NCBI RefSeq assembly: GCF_036689865.1
Contig: NZ_JBAHUQ010000008.1
Coordinates: 106,617-170,616, forward strand
Origin: Magnetococcus sp. PR-3
Lineage (GTDB): Bacteria; Pseudomonadota; Magnetococcia; Magnetococcales; Magnetococcaceae
Reading direction: 5' to 3'
Length of the DNA stretch: 64,000 nt
The position numbers were made by a program, and so were the translations under genes. Below, in pieces: positions 44,749 through 54,203 of this stretch; within the stretch, counting starts at the first letter, position 1, and each line of letters starts with the position of its first letter. The notes under the pieces were generated by a model. The model had not been told where the DNA came from. It saw nothing but the letters and a program-made list of their open reading frames with translations, and did no database searches.

Positions 44749-46466
44749 TAGATTTCCTCCTTGACCCGGTTCACAATCATTTCAGGGGTGAACGGCAAAC
44801 CACCACACATGGTGTAGGGAATGGGCTTGATGGATGTTTCCGCACGGATAAAGTGGGAAAGCTGACCCTGGAAGTTAACCTCAGGCACAATGACTTTCTT
44901 ACAGCTGTCACCAAAGGCTTCATAGTCTGCTACGGGCATAGGCCACATCAGCTTAGGATACATCGCCTTTACTTTCAGACCTTGTGCGGTCAGACGCTGC
45001 ATCGCTTCACGTACAACACCGATGGTGGAACCCCAGGTGATGATACCGATATCGGCTTCACCCTCAACACCTTCGATTTCCATATTCTTATACGTTTTAA
45101 CAACGGCATTCTGCTTGTCAAAACGCTTACGATGCATACGCTCATGGTTCTCAGGACCATAAGCAGGGGCACCGGTTTCGCTGTGCTCCAGACCCGTAGC
45201 AATGTGCTTGGCATTAGGGGTGCCAGGAGCCGCCATGGGGGAGATGTTATCTTCAGTCAACTCATAACGCTTATAGGTACCTTCGCCGTCCCAGGTCTTA
45301 CGCGTTACCAGCGTATAGTCTTCGGGCTTGGGGCGAGGAATGGTCTGCGTAGAGAAGGCCAAAGAGCCATCGGACAACAGAATCACGGGCGCCTGATACT
45401 GCTCAGCCAGGTTCAGTGCATCCACGGTCATGTCGATGCAATCCTTCACATCTTCAACCGACAGCACGATACGTGGGGAGTCACCATGACCACCATGAAT
45501 CGCCAAGAACAGATCGGACTGCTCATGCTTGGTAGGCAGACCAGTTGAAGGACCACCACGCTGTACGTCAACCACCAGACATGGGGTCTCAGACATGTGG
45601 GCCATACCCAGCAGTTCGGACATCAACGCCAAACCAGGACCAGAAGTGGCGGTCATGGATTTCTTACCAGCGTAAGAACCACCCAACACTTGAGCCAAAG
45701 AGGCGATTTCATCTTCTGCCTGAACCAAGTCACCGCCACATTTGGGCAGGTGGGTTGCCACATACTTGGCGACCTCGGTTGCAGGGGTAATGGGGTAAGC
45801 GGAGAAGAACTCCAGACCACCCAAAATGGCACCCAGACCAACGGCGTCGTTACCAGCCATGATGATGACATCTTTAGGCTCTTGGGCATCAGCTACCCGG
45901 TAAGGATCACTCTTGGTCTGTTCTTTAGCCAGCTCTTTACCTTTTTCAAAGGCTTCCAGGTTCAGACGCAGAACATCTTCCCCTTTGCTGCGGAACTTAT
46001 CGCTGAGAACCTCAATCAAGGTATCTTCATTGATATTGAACAGCTGGGACAGGGCCCCCAAAGCCACCATGTTCTTTGAGCGGTAGGATTTCATTTCCTT
46101 CGCTGTCTTGGACATGGGGATTGGGTATGCATGCACACCCTCAGGGATTTCATCAGGCTCGAAATCACCACCTGGATAGTCATAGATAAATGCAGTACCA
46201 GGCTTGATCAGATCCTTGTTCTGTTCATATGCCTCACCATTGAAGGCACAGAACACATCAAAGGTATCACCTTGATTGTAGAGTCTCTCATCACTCATAC
46301 GGACCTGGTACAAGCAGTACCCGCCCTTGATCTCCGCTGGGAAGGTTTTAAAGGTATAAACCTCCAAACCGGCCCGCGCACAAGCGGCCGAGATGAAATC
46401 ACCGGAGGAAACAACACCTTCACCCCCTTCACCGGCAATGCGAATGACCAAATCTTTCTTCTCCAT
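44748..46466 (-). CDS. korA: 2-oxoglutarate:ferredoxin oxidoreductase, fused gamma-alpha subunit
   Basis: A 572-residue subunit with the gamma domain at the N-terminus (IRIAGEGGEGVVSSGDFI to about 190) and the alpha (pyrimidine-binding) domain behind it (AGNDAVGLGAILGGLEFFSAYPITPATEVA, then ATSGPGLALMSELLGMAHM). This order is usual for KorA of the two-subunit type. AGGGGAG lies before the ATG. A perfect 10-bp hairpin lies between it and sucD, which is upstream on the same strand. Succinyl-CoA from SucCD is the direct substrate of KorAB, so the neighbours form consecutive rTCA steps. Confidence 0.91.
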   Translation of the reverse strand: MEKKDLVIRIAGEGGEGVVSSGDFISAACARAGLEVYTFKTFPAEIKGGYCLYQVRMSDERLYNQGDTFDVFCAFNGEAYEQNKDLIKPGTAFIYDYPGGDFEPDEIPEGVHAYPIPMSKTAKEMKSYRSKNMVALGALSQLFNINEDTLIEVLSDKFRSKGEDVLRLNLEAFEKGKELAKEQTKSDPYRVADAQEPKDVIIMAGNDAVGLGAILGGLEFFSAYPITPATEVAKYVATHLPKCGGDLVQAEDEIASLAQVLGGSYAGKKSMTATSGPGLALMSELLGMAHMSETPCLVVDVQRGGPSTGLPTKHEQSDLFLAIHGGHGDSPRIVLSVEDVKDCIDMTVDALNLAEQYQAPVILLSDGSLAFSTQTIPRPKPEDYTLVTRKTWDGEGTYKRYELTEDNISPMAAPGTPNAKHIATGLEHSETGAPAYGPENHERMHRKRFDKQNAVVKTYKNMEIEGVEGEADIGIITWGSTIGVVREAMQRLTAQGLKVKAMYPKLMWPMPVADYEAFGDSCKKVIVPEVNFQGQLSHFIRAETSIKPIPYTMCGGLPFTPEMIVNRVKEEI

Positions 46467-46490
46467 GGAAACTCCCCTTGGGTTGTTTCA

Positions 46491-46514
46491 GGGGCTGCCC
46501 TCTTGGGCAGCCCC
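46491..46514 (-). other. Perfect intercistronic hairpin between sucD and korA
   Basis: GGGGCTGCCC pairs with GGGCAGCCCC around a 4-base loop, 16 bases after the sucD stop. No T tract follows in the minus direction, so it is not a standard terminator. It could protect the sucCD message or set the ratio of kor to suc expression. Confidence 0.7.
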
Positions 46515-46530
46515 ATTTAAGTCTGGGACG

Positions 46531-47403
46531 TTACTGTCCCAAGGCTTTTTTCACCGTTTCTCCGATTGCAGACGGAGATTGGGCGATAAACACGCCGGCT
46601 GCTTCGAGCGCGGCAAACTTCTCAGCGGCGGTACCTTTACCACCTGAGATAATAGCCCCGGCATGGCCCATACGCTTGCCGGGAGGCGCGGTAGAGCCAG
46701 CAATAAAGCCGACCACCGGTTTTTTCATATTAGCCTTAATCCACTCAGCGGCTTCTTCCTCAGCGGTACCACCGATCTCACCGATCATGACTACCACTTC
46801 GGTCTCATCATCTTCATTGAACTTCTCGAGACAGTCGATGAAGTTGGTGCCGTTGATGGGGTCACCACCAATACCGACACAGCTGCTCTGGCCCAAGCCA
46901 ATGGCTGTTGTTTGAGCAACCGCTTCATAAGTCAGGGTACCAGAGCGTGAAACCACACCCACGGAACCTTTTTTATGAATGTGACCAGGCATGATGCCAA
47001 TTTTGCACTCATCAGGCGTGATCACACCTGGGCAGTTTGGCCCAACCAGACGGGTCTTACGACCTTCCAGGTAGCGCTTCACCTTCATCATGTCCAGCAC
47101 AGGAATGCCTTCAGTGATGCAAATGGCCATATCCAGATCGGCAGCAGCGGCTTCCATAATGGCGTCCGCTGCAAACGGAGGTGGGACATAGATGACGGTT
47201 GCATTGGCACCAGTAGCTTCAACAGCTTCTGCAACCGTATTGAATACGGGTAGACCCAAGTGAGTGGTCCCACCTTTACCTGGGGTTACACCACCAACCA
47301 TTTGCGTACCATAAGCAATGGCTTGCTCAGAGTGGAAGGTACCATTGGCACCAGTAAAACCCTGACAGATCACCTTGGTATTTTTATCAATGAAAATACT
47401 CAT
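46531..47403 (-). CDS. sucD: Succinyl-CoA synthetase, alpha subunit
   Basis: It forms succinyl-CoA from succinate, CoA and ATP with SucC. The CoA-binding N-terminus ([19 protein letters not shown]) and GGVTPGKGG are followed by the phospho-histidine region, with [18 protein letters not shown] near the C-terminus. GGAGGGTTGAGC supports the ATG at 47403; an earlier TTG is part of that site. It starts 2 bp after sucC ends. Confidence 0.96.
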   Translation of the reverse strand: MSIFIDKNTKVICQGFTGANGTFHSEQAIAYGTQMVGGVTPGKGGTTHLGLPVFNTVAEAVEATGANATVIYVPPPFAADAIMEAAAADLDMAICITEGIPVLDMMKVKRYLEGRKTRLVGPNCPGVITPDECKIGIMPGHIHKKGSVGVVSRSGTLTYEAVAQTTAIGLGQSSCVGIGGDPINGTNFIDCLEKFNEDDETEVVVMIGEIGGTAEEEAAEWIKANMKKPVVGFIAGSTAPPGKRMGHAGAIISGGKGTAAEKFAALEAAGVFIAQSPSAIGETVKKALGQ

Positions 47404-47405
47404 GC

Positions 47406-48572
47406 TCAACCCTCCTTCAGCGAGGCAACCGCTTTGGTCGCGGCGTCGTCCAGGTTATCGGCAGAAATGATAGGCAGACCGGAGTTGGATAGGATTTCCT
47501 TACCCTTCTCCACATTGGTACCCTCAAGGCGAACAATCAAGGGAACACTCAAGTTCACCTGCTTGGCAGCCTCTACCACACCATTGGCAATGACATCACA
47601 ACGCATGATGCCACCAAAGATGTTAACCAGTACGGCTTTCACGCTCTCATCAGAGAGAATAAGCTTGAACGCTTCAGTCACGCGTTCTGTGGTAGCACCA
47701 CCCCCAACATCCAGGAAGTTGGCCGGTGCGCCACCCTTGATCTTGATGATATCCATCGTAGCCATGGCCAAGCCAGCACCATTAACCATGCAACCGATGT
47801 TACCATCCAAGGTAATGTAATTCAGTTCATGCTTAGACGCTTCAATCTCCTTGGGATCTTCTTCATCGAAGTCCCGCAGCTCTTCAATCGCCTTTTGACG
47901 ATAAAGGGCATTGGAGTCAAAGTTCATTTTACAATCCAAGGCCAACACATCACCGGAACCAGTAACCACCAGTGGATTGATTTCCATCAATGAGGCGTCG
48001 GTTTCCATGAAGGCGCTATACAGGCCCATCATGAATTTAACAGCCTTGTTCACCTGCTTGCCCTCAAGCCCTAAGCCAAAGGCAAGGTTACGTGCTTGGA
48101 AAGCGACCAAACCAACGGCTGGATCGACGATCTCACGCAAAATCTTTTCAGGTGTCTTCTCAGCCACCTCTTCGATCTCCATGCCCCCTTCAACAGAGGC
48201 CATAAAGGTCACACGGCTGGTTGCTCGGTCAATAACGATGCCCAGATACAGTTCCCGGGCAATATCGCACCCCTCTTCCACGTAGAGGCGCTTTACTTCT
48301 TTACCTTCTGGACCTGTCTGGTGGGTAACCAGTGTCAAGCCAAGCATGCGGTCGGCCTCTTCACGTACGGCTTCGGTGCTTTTTACCACCTTTACGCCGC
48401 CCGCTTTACCACGTCCACCGGCGTGGATCTGGGCTTTAACCACGAAGACATCACTGTCGAGTTCTTTAGCTGCCATCTCCGCCTCTTGGGGGGTATACGC
48501 TACCCGACCCCGAGGGACGTTGACGCCGAACTTGGCGATGATCTCTTTGGCTTGGTACTCATGAATATTCAT
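47406..48572 (-). CDS. sucC: Succinyl-CoA synthetase, beta subunit
   Basis: The nucleotide-binding subunit, 388 residues, with an ATP-grasp domain. It begins [17 protein letters not shown] and has [18 protein letters not shown] and the C-terminal ligase part [25 protein letters not shown] lies before the ATG. The 179 bp between frdA and sucC suggest an internal promoter, though none is obvious; a short dyad ATAAG/CTTAT occurs there. Confidence 0.96.
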   Translation of the reverse strand: MNIHEYQAKEIIAKFGVNVPRGRVAYTPQEAEMAAKELDSDVFVVKAQIHAGGRGKAGGVKVVKSTEAVREEADRMLGLTLVTHQTGPEGKEVKRLYVEEGCDIARELYLGIVIDRATSRVTFMASVEGGMEIEEVAEKTPEKILREIVDPAVGLVAFQARNLAFGLGLEGKQVNKAVKFMMGLYSAFMETDASLMEINPLVVTGSGDVLALDCKMNFDSNALYRQKAIEELRDFDEEDPKEIEASKHELNYITLDGNIGCMVNGAGLAMATMDIIKIKGGAPANFLDVGGGATTERVTEAFKLILSDESVKAVLVNIFGGIMRCDVIANGVVEAAKQVNLSVPLIVRLEGTNVEKGKEILSNSGLPIISADNLDDAATKAVASLKEG

Positions 48573-48751
48573 GGCGTCTCCTGCCTGTTACAGAACTTGG
48601 AACCCACATCGAAAGATGGCATACCTCCGCCGCACCCCACCATCCGACATGGCGTGAAAGCAGGTAGTGTACGACTTTGTTGGATAACACACCAACTAAA
48701 TAAGCATATCCTTATGAATGACCGCAAGTAATTTTATGAATCATAACCCAA

Positions 48752-50413
48752 TTAAATGGCCAAAGCCTTACCATACCTTGGTAAAAGCATAGGCGCTGTA
48801 CGGGTTTCTTCGACATCTGCGGCCTTCAAATCATCCAAATACGACTCAATGTGCGAGAGACCTGCCTGACCACCAGATCCAGTTTGGCTGGCAAATTCAG
48901 CGGCGGCCCGTCCAGCTCGAAGGCCAAAGACGATCAGCTCAAGCAGCGCATTACCCATCAAACGGTTTTTTCCATGTACGCCGCCACTCACTTCACCCGC
49001 AGCATACAAACCAGGTAAGCCGGTCGCACCATCCACCCGTATACGTACACCACCGTTTTGATAGTGAAGGGTGGGATAGACCAAAACAGGGACTTTGGTC
49101 AAATCAATTCCATGGCGGTAAAATTCGCTATACCGGCCTGGAAACTCTTTTTCAATGGTACCTTTCCCATGCAGATCATCAATCATAGGAATATCCAACC
49201 AGACACCAACATTACCACTTGGTGTCGTTGCACCATGACTGAACTCACTACATTCGCGAATAATAGCGGCTGTTGTCACATCCCGAGGTTCCAGCGAGTA
49301 GACAAACTCATCGCCAAACCGGTTGACCAACTGAGCCCCTAATCCACGGAATTTTTCCGTAATCAACAGACCCGCTTTTTGCTCAGGAAAAGCGATGCCT
49401 GATGGATGGTATTGGTTATGCTGCAAATCACGGAATGGCAAACCTGCTCGGTAGGTTAAAACCAGACCATCTGCGGTGGCGCCATAGTGGTTTGACGTAG
49501 GGAAACTCTGCAAATGCAGCCGCCCTAACCCACCCGTGGCCAAAATGACAGATTTAGCTTTAACCACCTTCATTTCGTTACCATGGTTCAGGCGCTCCAT
49601 CACCGCGCCAACCACCCGACCATCATCATCGGTAAGCAACTCTACAATGGGGCAAAACTCCATGACATTGACATTGCGCAAGTTGCGGCACTGATCCCAC
49701 AAAACCCGCATCATTTCCAGGCCCGTCATATCACCCGAGGAGTGCAGACGTTTTCTGGAGGTACCACCGCCATGGCGTACTTTCATTCGGCCTGTGGGAT
49801 ATTTATCAAATAACATCCCCAACTCTTCAAGCCAAGAGAGGGCATCAGGACCATCATGACAAAGTGCTTCTGCCAAATCGGGATCGTTGCTAAAGTGCCC
49901 TCCACCTAGAACATCCAGGTAGTGTTGCAAGGGAGAGTCACACTCCTGATCCGCACCTTGGATACCACCTTCAGCCATAATGGTATTGGAGTCACCAGCG
50001 CGCAATTTTGTCGTGATCAGAACGTCAAGACCACTTTTGGCAGCTTCAATGGCCGCCGTCACCCCTGCCCCACCTGCACCGATAATCAACACATCGGTCT
50101 CAAAATCCGCTTCAGGGATACGACCATTTTCAACCAGATCACGCACTGATGCCCGTGGCCAAGCTTCTAATAAATTTGCCAGCTCAACAGGAACACCTTC
50201 ATCTTTATTGACACCCACCTTAAGTGCGCGCTTACCATCGGCACGATAATCTGGATGAAAATCCTCAAGCCAAGCCTTGCGGTCTGTCAATGAAAGCTGA
50301 GGAAAACTCTCACCACGTTGGATCCTCCGAATGCGATCCTCACGGGTTCGGGCAACCTCTAAAGCAGACTCCCGAAGCTCCTCGGGCAGATGATTAAGTG
50401 CACGTTCTGACAT
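48752..50413 (-). CDS. frdA: Fumarate reductase/succinate dehydrogenase-type flavoprotein subunit
   Basis: A 553-residue FAD enzyme that would reduce fumarate to succinate in the rTCA cycle. The Rossmann motif VLIIGAGGAGVTAAIEAA begins only at about residue 107, after an N-terminal extension (LPEELRESALEVARTRED to PRASVRDLVENG) absent from classical FrdA. Later motifs fit the family: AGDSNTIMAEGGIQGAD, the substrate/FAD loop KVRHGGGTSRKRLHSSGD, QYHPSG, and GGVHGKNRLMGNALLELIVFG. The ATG at 50413 has AGG 8 bases before it and lies 7 bp after frdB; the reading from 50521 would overlap frdB. No membrane-anchor genes (frdC/D) are nearby, so the complex may be soluble. Confidence 0.85.
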   Translation of the reverse strand: MSERALNHLPEELRESALEVARTREDRIRRIQRGESFPQLSLTDRKAWLEDFHPDYRADGKRALKVGVNKDEGVPVELANLLEAWPRASVRDLVENGRIPEADFETDVLIIGAGGAGVTAAIEAAKSGLDVLITTKLRAGDSNTIMAEGGIQGADQECDSPLQHYLDVLGGGHFSNDPDLAEALCHDGPDALSWLEELGMLFDKYPTGRMKVRHGGGTSRKRLHSSGDMTGLEMMRVLWDQCRNLRNVNVMEFCPIVELLTDDDGRVVGAVMERLNHGNEMKVVKAKSVILATGGLGRLHLQSFPTSNHYGATADGLVLTYRAGLPFRDLQHNQYHPSGIAFPEQKAGLLITEKFRGLGAQLVNRFGDEFVYSLEPRDVTTAAIIRECSEFSHGATTPSGNVGVWLDIPMIDDLHGKGTIEKEFPGRYSEFYRHGIDLTKVPVLVYPTLHYQNGGVRIRVDGATGLPGLYAAGEVSGGVHGKNRLMGNALLELIVFGLRAGRAAAEFASQTGSGGQAGLSHIESYLDDLKAADVEETRTAPMLLPRYGKALAI

Positions 50414-50420
50414 CTTTAAC

Positions 50421-51170
50421 CTATCCCAACAGGGTAGTATCTTCAGGAAGCCAGGTTCCGGGGGCAGATTGAGCGGGTTCACTTTCCCGCCTCTGATAGA
50501 GGTTTTTAAGCTCCTCTGCATCCATCCGCTTCAACCGACGGAAACCACGCTTCATATCTTCAGTATTGACTTTTTCCCGTGCTTTTTGCAGGTGCTCAGC
50601 GCGATTCACCATATGGGCACCATAGAAGCGCCTAGCCGCTAATGCTGCATTAGGTTGTGAAATACGCGCCGGGCAGCGTGCGGCACATGCTTGGCACTGC
50701 ACACAGGTAAAAGAGGCTTCGGCCGCCGCCTTAAAGTCACCCCTTTTAATCATACCAACATAGCCCATCACATCGATACCGACGGGGCATATACGGGTAC
50801 ACTCCTGGCACATAATACAGCCACCGACCTCTGGGTAGAGCTGCATAACCTGACGTTGAGGCGTCATCCCTTTTGGCAGTTCCAGATCATAGGACATCTG
50901 ATTTTGAGGGAAAAAGGGCATGGGCATAATCGACATGCCATCGACCACCTCTTCCTGACACATCAGGGCGCTTTTTAGTTGGGCATCTTCAGGAGTACGG
51001 TAAAAGGCTGTACAGGCACCACATACACCACCGCGGCAACCGATACTACGAACAAAACGAACACCTGCCGTCTCCAGAGCGGAAACCATGGTCCGGCCCG
51101 ATGGTACCTTATAAGGCTCACCATCATAGTGAATGGTGATCCACTGATCATTTCCAGGTGTCATCATCAT
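50421..51170 (-). CDS. frdB: Fumarate reductase iron-sulfur subunit, ferredoxin type
   Basis: A 249-residue iron-sulfur protein. The N-terminal half is a [2Fe-2S] plant-type domain (Cys45, 50, 53, 71; CRGGVCGAC). The second half has two identical-pattern CxxCxxCxxxCP sites (118-128 CIMCQECTRICP and 156-166 CVQCQACAARCP), implying two [4Fe-4S] clusters. Classical FrdB has one [4Fe-4S] and one [3Fe-4S]. The tail of about 70 residues is charged. Three ATG codons in a row (51170-51162) make the exact start uncertain by two residues. It is co-transcribed with frdA. The electron donor could be ferredoxin, NADH via another subunit, or a thiol, rather than quinol. Confidence 0.83.
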   Translation of the reverse strand: MMMTPGNDQWITIHYDGEPYKVPSGRTMVSALETAGVRFVRSIGCRGGVCGACTAFYRTPEDAQLKSALMCQEEVVDGMSIMPMPFFPQNQMSYDLELPKGMTPQRQVMQLYPEVGGCIMCQECTRICPVGIDVMGYVGMIKRGDFKAAAEASFTCVQCQACAARCPARISQPNAALAARRFYGAHMVNRAEHLQKAREKVNTEDMKRGFRRLKRMDAEELKNLYQRRESEPAQSAPGTWLPEDTTLLG

Positions 51171-51526
51171 TCCGTTTCCGTTTATCCATCAAACTGCCCA
51201 AACAGACATGCAGACAGAGCGTTTGAAAAGGACGACCCACACAAAAAAGGGAGTCAGCCTAGAGCCACCCCCCATTATTCAACGACCAAGGGGTGATACC
51301 CTGATGCCTGCCCCCCTTCAGACAGAACATGTACCACATCAGCATCCAAGCATTGTTATATCTACAGTTGCGGGGGAGGATGCCATGATCCCCCCTATTT
51401 CGCAAGATTATTTAGAAACAAAAACCCCGAAAAGGTCGCTTCTAGGACCTTTTCGGGGCTCTTTTTTGTAACGCATCAGTACAAAATTTTACAATTTCGA
51501 ACCGAACCAATCCTCTCTACGAAAGA
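51171..51526. other. Leader region of frdBA
   Basis: About 350 bp. Besides the terminator at 51421-51467 it holds an imperfect hairpin, GGGGGA..AT / AT..TCCCCC, near 51374-51398. The plus-strand ORF at 51208-51471 runs through the terminator and is not credible. The frdBA promoter must lie here, but I see no convincing consensus. Confidence 0.4.
51421..51467. terminator. Bidirectional terminator after the 265-aa gene
   Basis: CCCCGAAAAGGTC (51425-51437) pairs with GACCTTTTCGGGG (51446-51458), with T6 at 51462-51467 and an A-rich left flank that gives a T run on the minus strand. It ends transcription of the unknown gene at 51527. Confidence 0.9.
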
Positions 51527-52324
51527 TCAGCTCGCAGTCTCAAGATCTTTCAAAATAGATTCTGTCTGAGCGAGGCGAAAACTTTTCACTTCGTTACCAC
51601 ACAGCTTGGAACGAATGTTATCCGTTTGAACCTGCTCTAGGCGCTGATTGAAAATAGGGCGCTCTTGCTCATTGCGATAGGACTCTTCAAGATTCGTCAG
51701 CTTTTGAGCCAACTCCTCTTTATGAGCAGGTTTGTGGGTACGCACAAACTCATCAAGAAAGCGCATTTTGTCTAAGCTGTAACTACGCTTAGCCACAAAT
51801 AACGACAACAACTCCTTGAGCAGGTCAACTTGCTCCTGCCCCTGCCAATGGGGCATACGCAACAGGGCCAACACCTCTAGGGTATCATTCCCATCACTTG
51901 AAAGGTTTTCCAACTGAGCTTTAATCTCTGCATCTACCTGGTTACAGGGATAAAGCAGCTTAACATGACGCTCAATAGCATCCTCAGGAACCGTCATATC
52001 CACAACGCGATCCCCAAAAGAGACCTGACACAGTGGCTTCTCTTCAGTGAGGTCCTTGATCAACTGCAGCCAAGCGGCTTGATCTACACCGGCAGGCTCC
52101 AACCCACTCTCGCTATGCTTGCGATCTTCAAGTGTTGGGGTAAACAGAGGAGAAAGCGCATATTCTTGCTCCCACAACTCCATATTATCCAACCGCTCAG
52201 GCAATAACAGATCCAGCGGATCATCCACTCCTTCCAGGGTACCAATGTCTGCAGCATGCTTGGCAGAAAGCATTCTGGGGCGCGTAATATTATCTCTTAA
52301 AACCGCTTTGTAGACTTCGGTCAT
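51527..52324 (-). CDS. Unknown 265-aa protein inside the carbon-fixation block
   Basis: I do not recognise it. It begins MTEVYKAVLRDNITRPRML and is hydrophilic, strongly charged and probably alpha-helical, especially after residue 150. Two cysteines (PLCQVSF, LYPCNQV) are present, with a third near the end (SKLCGNE). There is no signal peptide, TM segment or HTH. AGGAGAAGGAAG before the ATG at 52324 is a very strong ribosome-binding site and rules out the start at 52339. It is flanked by two terminators, so it is its own unit between por and frd. A role tied to the neighbouring pathway is an inference from position only. Confidence 0.7.
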   Translation of the reverse strand: MTEVYKAVLRDNITRPRMLSAKHAADIGTLEGVDDPLDLLLPERLDNMELWEQEYALSPLFTPTLEDRKHSESGLEPAGVDQAAWLQLIKDLTEEKPLCQVSFGDRVVDMTVPEDAIERHVKLLYPCNQVDAEIKAQLENLSSDGNDTLEVLALLRMPHWQGQEQVDLLKELLSLFVAKRSYSLDKMRFLDEFVRTHKPAHKEELAQKLTNLEESYRNEQERPIFNQRLEQVQTDNIRSKLCGNEVKSFRLAQTESILKDLETAS

Positions 52325-52402
52325 CTTCCTTCTCCTCATACACGCATATACGATTTAGTTGATCCAAATCAGGACACACGCGGTCTTCTTTCTTTTGTGA
52401 AA

Positions 52403-52432
52403 AAAAAGCACCACAAGCATGTGGTGCTTTTT
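52403..52432. terminator. Terminator of the por operon
   Basis: AAAAAGCACCACA pairs perfectly with TGTGGTGCTTTTT around a 4-base loop. The A and T flanks allow action on both strands. It lies about 70 bases after the porB stop. Confidence 0.92.
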
Positions 52433-52503
52433 AATCATTGGGAGTGGAAAAGCACAACAAAAGTTCCGCTTACCCACCCCCTTTTTTCAACCGCTATCTG
52501 CGA

Positions 52504-54141
52504 TTATTTTTTAGCCTTTTTGGCCGCACGCTCAGCTTCCCAGTCGGCATTGTTCACACCGGCTAGATCCTGCAGCTGACGCCAGTTCTCCAGACGCTCC
52601 TGCATAGAGATATGCAGAACATCAGAGGCTTTTCCATCTTTGTCAAAATGCTTCTGGAAACGACCTTCAGTCTTCGCAAAGGAGATGAAGTCTACCTTCT
52701 CTTCGCCCTCTTTGGTCTTTTTGTGGTGCCAGTCACGCTTCACTGAAGGGTTACCTTGCAGTGACATACGCTCCGCCATGGTCTCACCGGCCTCAGGGTC
52801 GTAAGAGAAGATGGGGAATGCACGGGACTCTACAGCCAGCAACGCTTGGGTGTAGGAGAGATCGTCAGCTACCTGGTGCTCAGGCTGACAGGTGGTGTAG
52901 ACGTTGATCAGTGCAGGACCATCATACTCAAGCGCACGCTCTACACACTTATAGAAGTGTGTCGTCATAGGACCAACAGTCTGGGCCACATAGACGTTGG
53001 GGTGCATCATGGCGATCTGACCGATCTCCTTACGACGCTCCATCTTACCAGGAATGGCCTTACCGTGGACAGACATCTTAGCTTCCTGACCAATGTAAGT
53101 TGCCGTCGAGGCTTGACCACCAGTGTTGGAGTAGACCTGAGTATCCAGAACCAGTGCCTTGATGTTCATACCAGAGGTCAACATACGGGACAGAGCCTGG
53201 AAGCCGATGTCCAACATGGCGCCGTCACCACCGAAGGCCCACAGTACGTGGTCTTCCTTACCGGTGCGGTTCCAATGCTCACGGATCCCCATCGCCACAG
53301 TCGGTGCGTTTTCGAACAAAGAGTTCATCCAAGGCACACGGTAGGGGTTGTAGGGGTAGGTAGAACCGTACACAGTTTGACAACCGGTCGCCGCGGTGAT
53401 GCCATACTTATGGCCCACCTTCTCATGGGTCATCGCCAGCAGCTGACGGATAACCGAAGCTTCACCACAACCCATGCAGGAACCTGCGCCACCCACATAC
53501 TGGTTGGCTTCATCCTTAAGCATGATGTCAATCTTCAGCTTAGGATTGATGTACTCCTTCGGCGTATCAGGGGTGGTCTTGAAGAAGTCCCACATCGCGA
53601 AGTAGTTAGGCAGGTTATCTTTGGTCTTTTTGATCATCTTCAGAGCATCGTGCTCGCCACAGGCAATCACACACTCACCACAACCCTTACACTTGGTAGG
53701 ATCGATGAAGATACCAAACTCAGCACCACCAGGGGCACTGGCATCTTTGGCTTTTTTCTTCTCGTAGGTTTTCCAGAACTTGGTGGTCTGAACCATCTGT
53801 GCCTTCAGCAGGTCACGGGTGGCATCATCTTCAGCCTTGGCCAGTTCAGCTTCCAAGGTCTCTGGTGTCATGACTCGACCCCAGATAGAAGAGTCTGGAC
53901 AGTTCTGTACACACTCCATACAGGCAACACAGTTATCTGCAATAAACTCGGGCAGATCTGGTGCAATGTAAGAGAAGTCACGGAAGGAACCAGTCGCCGC
54001 AGGGACAGCAGATTGACCCACAAAAGCATCCGCTGGCTGGCTGGAACCTTTACCAGTACCATAAGCGTTTACAATCTCTTTGGCACGATCGATATCGTAC
54101 CACTGAGGGGTATTCTCGGTATAGATCTTAGCTTGACTCAT
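52504..54141 (-). CDS. porB: Pyruvate:ferredoxin oxidoreductase, beta subunit with ferredoxin domain
   Basis: A 545-residue subunit equal to the C-terminal half of the single-chain enzyme. A two-[4Fe-4S] ferredoxin domain (Cys71, 74, 77, 81 and 151, 154, 157, 161) is followed by the TPP domain: CMGCGEASVIRQLLA (proximal-cluster cysteines 222 and 225), ATGCQTVYGSTYPYNPY, the TPP motif FGGDGAMLDIGFQAL and DTQVYSNTGGQAS. It oxidises pyruvate to acetyl-CoA and CO2 or runs in reverse in CO2 fixation. CTGGAGGAT supports the ATG at 54141. The alpha-gamma subunit gene is directly upstream. Confidence 0.92.
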   Translation of the reverse strand: MSQAKIYTENTPQWYDIDRAKEIVNAYGTGKGSSQPADAFVGQSAVPAATGSFRDFSYIAPDLPEFIADNCVACMECVQNCPDSSIWGRVMTPETLEAELAKAEDDATRDLLKAQMVQTTKFWKTYEKKKAKDASAPGGAEFGIFIDPTKCKGCGECVIACGEHDALKMIKKTKDNLPNYFAMWDFFKTTPDTPKEYINPKLKIDIMLKDEANQYVGGAGSCMGCGEASVIRQLLAMTHEKVGHKYGITAATGCQTVYGSTYPYNPYRVPWMNSLFENAPTVAMGIREHWNRTGKEDHVLWAFGGDGAMLDIGFQALSRMLTSGMNIKALVLDTQVYSNTGGQASTATYIGQEAKMSVHGKAIPGKMERRKEIGQIAMMHPNVYVAQTVGPMTTHFYKCVERALEYDGPALINVYTTCQPEHQVADDLSYTQALLAVESRAFPIFSYDPEAGETMAERMSLQGNPSVKRDWHHKKTKEGEEKVDFISFAKTEGRFQKHFDKDGKASDVLHISMQERLENWRQLQDLAGVNNADWEAERAAKKAKK

Positions 54142-54203
54142 TATATCCTCCAGACGCCACTTCGGCGTCAATGTTCACTTGCTTCGGAAAAGGGATCGTA
54201 GCC

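Noticed and set aside
44853..45548. 231-codon plus-strand ORF across korA
   Set aside because: It is a shadow of korA on the opposite strand; korA has full domain content and a coupled partner.
52846..54201. 451-codon plus-strand ORF across porB
   Set aside because: Despite its length it lies fully antisense to porB, which has all TPP and cluster motifs; it has no family features of its own.
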